Translations under genes and position numbers: made by a program
NCBI GenBank assembly: GCA_003554505.1
Contig: PWGS01000103.1
Location: 1 to 13,167, forward strand
Source of the DNA: Desulfonatronospira sp.
GTDB taxonomy: Bacteria > Desulfobacterota > Desulfovibrionia > Desulfovibrionales > Desulfonatronovibrionaceae
Direction of reading: 5' to 3'
DNA: 13,167 nucleotides
The notes under the pieces: generated by a model
Told to the model about the DNA's origin: nothing
Seen by the model: the letters and a program-made list of their open reading frames with translations, nothing else
Databases searched by the model: none
In this document: positions 7,907 to 13,167 of the stretch, one piece after another
Layout of the letters: every line of letters starts with the position of its first letter
How positions within the stretch are numbered: the first letter of the stretch is position 1

Positions 7907-8788
7907 ATGACTGCACTGAGCGCATTTACTTTAAATATCTTATCAGGATTCGCCTGGCCTTTCACCAGGGACGACAGCGAGCCCGCCCATCCTCTGCTGG
8001 CCCGGAGCAAAGAATATTTTGCTGCCCTGGACCACGACAGGCCTCTGGACGAATACGATTTTGTTGTCCTGGACACTGAACTTACCGGCTTAAATGTCAA
8101 AAAAGACGAGATTGTCACCATCGGCGCCCTGCAGGTAAGCGAGATGCGCATAGACATGGAAAAGAGTTTCTACTTCTGTGCCTGTCCCACCAGGGATGTC
8201 CCCAAGCAAAGTATCGTTATACACGGCATAACTCCTTCAGAGGCCCAGAAGGCCCCTCCCCTCAGGGAGGCCCTGCAGGGACTGCTGGATTTCTGCGGAA
8301 ACGCCATAATTGTCGGTCACAACATCAATCTGGATATGAGCGTCATCAACCGGGAGCTGAAAAAAGAATTCGGGGGCGAATTGCATAATCCCTGCATTGA
8401 TACCATGCGCCTGGCAAGAGTATACCGTGAAGGACACTGGATGGGTGCCTATGAATGCTACGAAGAATACTCCTATAACCTGAGAAAATTGAGCCGTGAA
8501 TTCGGACTGCCTCTTTTTACAGAGCACAATGCCTTTACCGATGCCCTGCAGACCGCCTACCTTTTTATCTACCTCGTACACAAGATGCAGGAGACCTCCA
8601 CCTGGACCCTGAAGGACCTGTGCAGGGCAGGCTGTATCAGGCGGGGTTTTTTTCAGAGCCGGGAGAGCAAAACAATCCACTGCCCAGGAAATGCGGGAAA
8701 TACGGTCTCCTTTCTCTGCTCTTCCCGGTTGTCATTTTTCTATGAATCTGGATGGATTCAGATAAGTAATATCCAAAAAGGAGGTTAA
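7907..8788 (+). CDS. DEDDh-family 3'-5' exonuclease-like protein (DnaQ/PolC-epsilon type)
   Basis: All residues of the DEDDh two-metal active site are visible in the 293-residue product: D56 and E58 in VVLDTELTGL (ExoI), D143 in GHNINLDMSVINREL (ExoII), and H207 with D212 in HNAFTDALQ (ExoIII). The family covers the DNA polymerase III proofreading subunit, RNase T and stand-alone nucleases. This one is not the polymerase subunit, judging by its setting between a DUF294 regulator and a symporter. The start has GAGGT 6 nt upstream. The last 45 or so residues (after about 245) look unlike a conserved domain and may be a read-through tail. The stop lies 5 bp before the symporter ATG, and the symporter's ribosome site is inside the last codons, so coupling is likely. 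The substrate is unknown. Confidence 0.88.
   Translation: MTALSAFTLNILSGFAWPFTRDDSEPAHPLLARSKEYFAALDHDRPLDEYDFVVLDTELTGLNVKKDEIVTIGALQVSEMRIDMEKSFYFCACPTRDVPKQSIVIHGITPSEAQKAPPLREALQGLLDFCGNAIIVGHNINLDMSVINRELKKEFGGELHNPCIDTMRLARVYREGHWMGAYECYEEYSYNLRKLSREFGLPLFTEHNAFTDALQTAYLFIYLVHKMQETSTWTLKDLCRAGCIRRGFFQSRESKTIHCPGNAGNTVSFLCSSRLSFFYESGWIQISNIQKGG
8659..8728 (+). other. Long-loop inverted repeat within the exonuclease gene tail
   Basis: CCGGGAGAGCA (8659-8669) pairs with TGCTCTTCCCGG (8717-8728) with one bulged base and a 47-nt loop. It lies in the poorly conserved 3' part of the exonuclease gene, just before the symporter. It might be an mRNA structure setting symporter expression, or chance. 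Confidence 0.35.
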
Positions 8789-8793
8789 GGAAA

Positions 8794-10575
8794 ATGGAAA
8801 TCGACACAACTTGGGTCTGGGTTTTTCTTGCCCTGTACATCATTTACTGTTTTTCCTGGGGACTGCGGGGGTTTTTCACTGAAAAAACCTCCTACGGCTA
8901 TTCCATAGGCGGACGACAGATCCCCATGATCGCCTTTCTCATGGCCGCAACCGCTGCATCATTCAGCGGCTGGACCACCATCGGCCATCCGGGGCTCATC
9001 TGGCAGTACGGGCTTGCTTACGGCTTTGTATCCTTTTACGCCCTGACCATACCCTTGACAGGATCCTTTTTCGCCAAGAGGGCCTGGCTCATGGGCAAGA
9101 GATACGGCTTCGTCACTCCCGGGGACATGTACTCCTACTATTACAACCGGGAGGGAGTGCGCTGGCTGGCAGTGCTCACCGCCATTCTTTTCGGCATTTT
9201 CTATGCTGCCATTCAGCTCATGGCCGCAGGCGCCCTCTTTCACTGGGGGACCGGCTTTCCCCTCTCCTGGGGAGCCATTCTCATGGCCTTTATCGTCTGG
9301 TTCTATGTGGTTACCGGAGGTCTGAGGGCAAGTACCTGGGTGGGTGTGGTCCAGTTCATCCTGCTCATGGTGGCCATGGTAACCATTGGTGCCTATGTCC
9401 TGGCCCACTTCGGCGGCTGGAGCAATATGAGCCAGGAAATAAACAACATGCCGGACAGGTTCCTGGAAATACCCAGTGTCATAGAGTTTACCGTGGGTCA
9501 GGAGAAATGGACGGCCATGATGATCCTTACCTCCCTCTTCGCCCTCATGGGCATTCAGGCCTCCCCGGCCTTTACCATGTGGCAGTTCGCCAACAAGAAT
9601 CCCAGGCCGTTCGCCTGGCAGCAGGTTTTCATGTCCGCATTTCTGGTGGGATTCGCCATGTTTTTCTTCACTGCCTTTCAGGGACTGGGAGGTCAGATTC
9701 TGGATATGCAGGGCCTCATTGACCCGGCCAGGGATTCAGACGTTGTGCCTATGCTCATGGCCAAATTTCTGCCGCCCTTTGTGCTGGGCATCTGCTTCAT
9801 CGGACTCATCGCGGCCATGCATTCCACGGCAGCGCCATACATAGGCACTGCCGGATCCATGCTGCTGCGCGATGTCTGGTGGCTGAAAATAAGAAACAAA
9901 CAGGGCGGCCATGCCGAGCAGATCTGGATGAACCGCCTGTTTGTGACCATATTGACCATCCTGGCCCTGGTGATTGGGCTCACCTCCCAGGCGGCCCTGG
10001 TTATCCTGGGGGCCCTGGCCACTTCCCTGGGCTTTATCATGTACATTCCCCTGCTGGGCACCCTGTGGGGATTCCGCTGGCCTTCCATAGGCACGGTACT
10101 GGGCATCATTGCCGGACTTATCGCGGTATTCATGACCTATTACGTCTTCCCCAATCCCCTGACCATTCACTGCGCCGCCTGGGGCATAGGAACCGGACTG
10201 CTGGTGGCCTACCTGAGCAGGCTTTTGGGCAGGACCGCCAATCAGGCCACCCTGGACAGGCAGAAGGAAGTTCGCTCCTGGCTGGACAACATTGAAGCGC
10301 CAAGCCCCAGTGGGCGGACCTGGCGCAATTCCATGAAATTTATCGTGCCGCTGTGGTTTCTGCTTGCAGCCGGTCCCCTGGCCATGATGGGCAACTGGGG
10401 ACTTTTCTCCTTTGCCGGTTTTCCTTCGGCCTGGTCCTGGCAGATAGCCTGGTGGATCGTGGGGATTATCATGATGTGGGCTCTGTGCTTCAAGGCGGAA
10501 ATGGCCACCATTACCAATGACCAGATCCGGCGGGCGGAAACGGAATCAAACATAGTGGTCCAGGAAGTGACCTGA
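8794..10575 (+). CDS. Sodium:solute symporter family protein
   Basis: The 593-residue polytopic inner-membrane protein has about 13 hydrophobic segments and the LeuT-fold SSS-family look: Y-S-I-G-G-R-Q-I-P after the first helix, A-A-T-A-A-S-F-S-G-W-T-T-I-G in the second, a T-P-G-D-M-Y box, V-V-T-G-G-L-R-A-S-T-W-V-G-V-V-Q-F, and A-A-M-H-S-T-A-A-P-Y in the sodium-site helix. SSS proteins couple Na+ entry to uptake of organic solutes such as acetate, proline, sugars or pantothenate. The substrate is not readable here; monocarboxylate uptake is one possibility because the neighbouring regulator and nuclease genes are typical companions of acetate-symporter-like genes. A strong ribosome site AAGGAGG (8778-8784) lies 9 nt upstream, overlapping the end of the exonuclease gene. 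It is followed by a stem-loop and a 28-codon membrane peptide gene. Confidence 0.92.
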   Translation: MEIDTTWVWVFLALYIIYCFSWGLRGFFTEKTSYGYSIGGRQIPMIAFLMAATAASFSGWTTIGHPGLIWQYGLAYGFVSFYALTIPLTGSFFAKRAWLMGKRYGFVTPGDMYSYYYNREGVRWLAVLTAILFGIFYAAIQLMAAGALFHWGTGFPLSWGAILMAFIVWFYVVTGGLRASTWVGVVQFILLMVAMVTIGAYVLAHFGGWSNMSQEINNMPDRFLEIPSVIEFTVGQEKWTAMMILTSLFALMGIQASPAFTMWQFANKNPRPFAWQQVFMSAFLVGFAMFFFTAFQGLGGQILDMQGLIDPARDSDVVPMLMAKFLPPFVLGICFIGLIAAMHSTAAPYIGTAGSMLLRDVWWLKIRNKQGGHAEQIWMNRLFVTILTILALVIGLTSQAALVILGALATSLGFIMYIPLLGTLWGFRWPSIGTVLGIIAGLIAVFMTYYVFPNPLTIHCAAWGIGTGLLVAYLSRLLGRTANQATLDRQKEVRSWLDNIEAPSPSGRTWRNSMKFIVPLWFLLAAGPLAMMGNWGLFSFAGFPSAWSWQIAWWIVGIIMMWALCFKAEMATITNDQIRRAETESNIVVQEVT

Positions 10576-10601
10576 TAACCTCGGCTGGAGCAGAAAGACC
10601 G

Positions 10602-10632
10602 TCCCTGGGTTCCACTTTCCGGGATCCAGGGA
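10602..10632 (+). promoter_or_regulatory. Intercistronic stem-loop between symporter and small peptide genes
   Basis: Arms 10602-10613 and 10621-10632 form a 12-bp stem (10 Watson-Crick and 2 G-U pairs) around a 7-nt loop ACTTTCC, starting 26 nt after the symporter stop. No T tract follows, so it is not a standard intrinsic terminator. It more likely protects the 3' end of the symporter message or marks a processing point, giving different transcript levels for the two genes. Confidence 0.6.
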
Positions 10633-10668
10633 TGGTTTGATAATCATAAACACCAAGGAGAAATAACA

Positions 10669-10755
10669 ATGAAATCCGAAGATATCTGGTTGATCGCGGT
10701 GCTGGTATTTATTCTTGTGTGGCTGGTGCTTCTGGGCACGGGCGCCCTGGGATGA
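10669..10755 (+). CDS. 28-residue single-helix membrane peptide, candidate symporter small subunit
   Basis: The ATG at 10669 is preceded by a near-perfect ribosome site AAGGAG (10655-10660) at 8-nt spacing. The frame closes at TGA 10753-10755. The peptide starts with a short polar, acidic head (M-K-S-E-D), then about 19 hydrophobic residues including two tryptophans (I-W-L-I-A-V-L-V-F-I-L-V-W-L-V-L-L), and ends G-T-G-A-L-G. It is 93 bp downstream of the symporter on the same strand. Short one-helix proteins next to SSS and NSS transporters are known as small or accessory subunits, so a partner role at the membrane is inferred. I cannot assign it to a named family. It is convergent with the M48 protease gene, 31 bp away. 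Confidence 0.75.
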   Translation: MKSEDIWLIAVLVFILVWLVLLGTGALG

Positions 10756-10770
10756 AACCGGCGGGATCAT

Positions 10771-10808
10771 GCAGGCGGCGGATGATTCAATTTTCCTCTG
10801 CCGCCTGC
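10771..10808. terminator. Stem-loop at the convergent gene ends, possible bidirectional terminator
   Basis: Arms 10771-10782 (GCAGGCGGCGGA) and 10797-10808 (TCTGCCGCCTGC) form a 12-bp stem with one G-U pair and a 14-nt loop. The loop contains the M48 gene's stop codon. It sits 15 bp after the small peptide gene's stop. There is no T run beyond either arm, so termination may be inefficient or factor-assisted; the position between convergent genes is the main argument. Confidence 0.5.
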
Positions 10809-12064
10809 TCCAGGGCACTTATACGTTCCATCAAAGTGGGATGTGAATAGTAAAAACCGCTGTATAAAGGATGCGGGGTGAGGTTGGCCAGGTTTTCCGT
10901 GCCAAGCCTGGTCAGTGCCCTGATCATGGGCTGCACTTCTCCCAGTTGCTTTGCAGCAAAACTGTCAGACTGGTATTCGTGTTTCCTTGAAAGAGCACCC
11001 AATAAAGGGCTGAGCCAGAAAGTAACCCCCCCGGCCAGAAGGGCAAAAAGCACAAGTGCAGGGGCCGGACCGGCATGTTCCGGCTGAAAACCGAAGGCCT
11101 GGATAAAGGCCGGGGGTTCAAGGAGCCAGGCAGCCAAAGCAAAACCGGTCAGGAGCATGATCGCGGACAGGGCCAGCATCCTGGGCACATGCCCTTTTTT
11201 GTAATGACCGATCTCGTGGGCCAGCACTGCCTCGAGCTCCCGGGGTTCAAGGTGCTCAATCAGTGTGTCAAAAAGTACGATGCGCCTGAATCTGCCGAAC
11301 CCGGTAAAAAAGGCGTTGGAATGACCGGAGCGTTTACTTCCGTCCATGACCTGAATGGTTCTGGCCTTGAACCCTGCCCTGTCGGCCAGGTTCATGAGCC
11401 TTTGGCGCAGCCCGGGATCAGGCAGCGGGGTCAGCTTGTTGAACAGAGGCAGGATTAGCATGGGGTAAAGGACCATCATCACCAGCTGAAAAAGAAATAC
11501 CAGGGCGAAGGCCCATATCCACCACAGGCTGCCGGCCCAGATTATCAGCCAGATAATCAGGCTTAACAGGGGCACGGCGATAACCACAGCGATGATCAGA
11601 CCCTTGATCTGGTCCGAAATCCATAGCCTCATGGTGCTTTTGTTGAAGCCAAAGCGCTCTTCCAGCCTGAAGCTGGAATAAAAATCCAGGGGAAGGTTGG
11701 CCAGGAAGAAAACAAGGTATATGGCTGCCAGAAAAAGGCTTTCCCGCAGGACATATATCTGGATGCCGGAATCAAAAAAATTGTGGTAAAGCCAGGGAAG
11801 AATCCCGGAAAAAAGAATCCCTGCCAGCAAGACCGTGCCATACCATATGCTCAAGAGTTCAAACCTGTTCTTGGCCAGGGTGTAATCCACCGACCGCTCA
11901 TAAGTGTTCTGGTCCATTATCCTGAACACCGTATCCGGAGGCCGGAGCCTCAGACTCAGAACCCGGGAACGGTTCAATACTGCCAGCACGGTCTGCCAGC
12001 AGGCCCTGGCCGCCAGCAAGGCTGCTGCAGCAATCATTATCAGTATTTCCAGATCTGATATCAT
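10787..12064 (-). CDS. Ste24-like M48 family integral-membrane zinc metalloprotease
   Basis: The 425-residue protein matches the CAAX prenyl protease 1 (Ste24) layout: an N-terminal M48 membrane region with helices at about 5-30, 70-95, 107-127, 153-178 and 181-206, then the catalytic domain. The zinc motif is HEIGH (H283, E284, H287) followed by Y-K-K-G-H. The third ligand is E363 in HEYQSD. S-G-H-S-N-A-F-F-T-G-F-G (246-257) and the C-terminal S-H-P-T-L-M-E-R-I are also family signatures. Two further helices lie at about 295-315 and 333-355. Bacterial homologues have no known prenylated substrates and are thought to act in membrane-protein quality control; that role is inference here. The start has GGAAG about 4 nt upstream. 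The gene lies 58 bp downstream of the EamA gene and is probably co-transcribed with it. Confidence 0.93.
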   Translation of the reverse strand: MISDLEILIMIAAAALLAARACWQTVLAVLNRSRVLSLRLRPPDTVFRIMDQNTYERSVDYTLAKNRFELLSIWYGTVLLAGILFSGILPWLYHNFFDSGIQIYVLRESLFLAAIYLVFFLANLPLDFYSSFRLEERFGFNKSTMRLWISDQIKGLIIAVVIAVPLLSLIIWLIIWAGSLWWIWAFALVFLFQLVMMVLYPMLILPLFNKLTPLPDPGLRQRLMNLADRAGFKARTIQVMDGSKRSGHSNAFFTGFGRFRRIVLFDTLIEHLEPRELEAVLAHEIGHYKKGHVPRMLALSAIMLLTGFALAAWLLEPPAFIQAFGFQPEHAGPAPALVLFALLAGGVTFWLSPLLGALSRKHEYQSDSFAAKQLGEVQPMIRALTRLGTENLANLTPHPLYSGFYYSHPTLMERISALEQAAEEN

Positions 12065-12122
12065 ATCGCTTCCATTGTTTTTATAACCCCTTAACTCTCC
12101 AATCCCTTATACATAAAGCTTT

Positions 12123-12983
12123 TCAGGCCCGCAACAGCCACAGGGCGGCCAGGGCCAGACCCAGGCCCAGCAGACGGGAAGCATCCAGGCGTTCTTTGAA
12201 AAATATAACCGCCAGCAGTACCGGCACCAGAAAATGCATGCCGTTGACCACAGCTACAATGGAAAGAGGCCCCAAAGCCAGGGCCTTTAAAAAAAGATAA
12301 AAACCGGCCAGATTGAGCAGGCCCATGACAAGTCCGATTCCAAGGGCCAGCCTGCCCTGTCCCTGATCCTGTGTGCCGGCGAACATCCTCGGGGACAGGG
12401 CAAGAGTGAACAGGGGGGAAAAAATATAGGACAGAGCTATGAAAGCCCATATATCGGTATGATCTGCTGCAAATTTACAGGTGATGGCGGACAGGCCTCC
12501 GGCCAGCATGGCCAGAAAGACCAGCAAAAGCCCTCTTCCCCGTAGCCCACCCTGAAAATCACTGCTTCTATCCCGCCCCAGGATCCACACAGTGGCCAGT
12601 GAAAACAACAGCCCAAGCACCTGCTGCAGGGCCAGGCTCTCCTGCAGGAAAAACACTGCGAAAAGGACCACCAGGACAATGTTCATGCGGATCAAGGGAT
12701 AGGCCACAGCTGCGGGAACATGTTTCAAAGCCTGGATATGGCACAGGGTGGCGCTGGCAAAGGTCAGGCTGTTGGCCAGGGAGATGAATATAAGAAATCC
12801 CGGAGCACTGATCTCCGGCTGTCTGGTTAAAGTTACAGCACCGGCCAGAACGGCCACAGTAGCCATAAACACGAATGTCGTCCTGAACGTACTGCAGTTC
12901 CTGGCAGCAGCCACTTTATACAAAAAGCGCTGTCCGCCCAGGAGTACAAGAGCTGACAGGGAGTAGGCATACCAGAGTTCCAT
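12123..12983 (-). CDS. EamA/DMT-superfamily ten-helix transporter
   Basis: The 286-residue product consists of ten hydrophobic segments in two EamA-type repeats (about 1-137 and 150-286), with no soluble domain. Each repeat ends in the family pattern: F-L-Q-E-S-L-A-L-Q-Q-V-L-G-L-L at about 111-125 and F-F-K-E-R-L-D-A-S-R-L-L-G at about 259-271. DMT transporters usually export small metabolites such as amino acids or nucleotide-related compounds; the substrate is unknown. The ATG at 12983 has only a weak ribosome site (AAAGAT, 8 nt upstream). The terminal repeat of an inverted-repeat element begins 15 bp upstream of the start, so that element or what lies beyond it must supply the promoter. 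It is followed by the M48 protease gene. Confidence 0.9.
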   Translation of the reverse strand: MELWYAYSLSALVLLGGQRFLYKVAAARNCSTFRTTFVFMATVAVLAGAVTLTRQPEISAPGFLIFISLANSLTFASATLCHIQALKHVPAAVAYPLIRMNIVLVVLFAVFFLQESLALQQVLGLLFSLATVWILGRDRSSDFQGGLRGRGLLLVFLAMLAGGLSAITCKFAADHTDIWAFIALSYIFSPLFTLALSPRMFAGTQDQGQGRLALGIGLVMGLLNLAGFYLFLKALALGPLSIVAVVNGMHFLVPVLLAVIFFKERLDASRLLGLGLALAALWLLRA

Positions 12984-12998
12984 AACAGTTTATCTTTA

Positions 12999-13167
12999 TA
13001 ATTAGTTTCCATCCGGAAATTTCTTATTTCCGGATGCTGAAACTGATGGTTTTCTTTCCGGAAACGAGGAGTTTTTTCTTTTGGCAAGGAAATCAAGTAA
13101 TTATGAGGAGGCGTATCTTAATACGGTGACGAATAATTGTGCAGATTGACGCCGCCAAAAGGAAAAA
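12999..13167 (+). repeat. Second copy of the inverted-repeat element (cut by the window edge)
   Basis: This is the inverted copy of 3523-3691, gapless over 169 bp with 12 differences. Nine of those differences fall within the hairpin and linker at 13020-13047; the remaining 120 bp differ at only three places. The terminal repeat (12999-13019) is identical to that of copy 1. The hairpin at 13010-13036 keeps its 11-bp stem through a paired change relative to copy 1. About 27 bp, including the other terminal repeat, should lie beyond the window. The element starts 15 bp upstream of the EamA gene. No coding potential is seen. Confidence 0.83.

Noticed and set aside
2376..12064. Functional link between the prenyl diphosphate synthase and the Ste24-like protease (protein prenylation)
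   Set aside because: The genes are over 7 kb apart in separate units, bacterial Ste24 homologues are not known to need prenylated substrates, and no prenyltransferase gene is seen.

Overview
The window looks like chromosomal DNA from a Gram-negative anaerobe, most likely a deltaproteobacterial sulfate reducer of the Desulfovibrionales type. This rests on moderate GC content, good Shine-Dalgarno sites, the mix of housekeeping genes and the presence of larC. It is a judgement from gene content and protein style; no search was run. I see no tRNA, rRNA, CRISPR array, transposase gene or phage gene.

Layout. At the left edge is a small plus-strand gene for an uncharacterised Cys-rich, zinc-ribbon-like protein (81-521). 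It converges on a minus-strand housekeeping block reading xseB > ispA > nth > tgt (3483 down to 579): exonuclease VII small subunit, short-chain prenyl diphosphate synthase, endonuclease III and tRNA-guanine transglycosylase. Upstream of xseB is a 196-bp non-coding element with perfect 21-bp terminal inverted repeats (3496-3691). Beyond it is larC (nickel-pincer cofactor biosynthesis, minus strand), divergent from a small PspC-domain membrane protein gene.

The centre of the window is a four-gene plus-strand cassette (5898-10755). It encodes a soluble regulatory protein (cyclic-nucleotide-binding fold, CBS pair and DUF294/GlnD-like nucleotidyltransferase), a DEDDh 3'-5' exonuclease-like protein, a sodium:solute symporter, and a 28-residue single-helix membrane peptide too short for ordinary gene callers. 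A strong stem-loop separates the symporter from the peptide gene. I infer a transporter with its own nucleotide-sensing and nucleotide-modifying control module and a small accessory subunit. The substrate cannot be told from sequence.

The right part holds a minus-strand pair: a ten-helix EamA/DMT-type exporter followed by a Ste24-like M48 membrane metalloprotease. Just upstream of the EamA gene, a second copy of the element starts (12999) in inverted orientation and runs off the window edge.

The most unusual signal is this element pair. The copies are about 93% identical over the 169 bp that can be compared. They carry a hairpin with a compensatory base-pair change and several nested complementary arms. 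Each abuts the Shine-Dalgarno region of a gene, 12 and 15 bp from the start codon.
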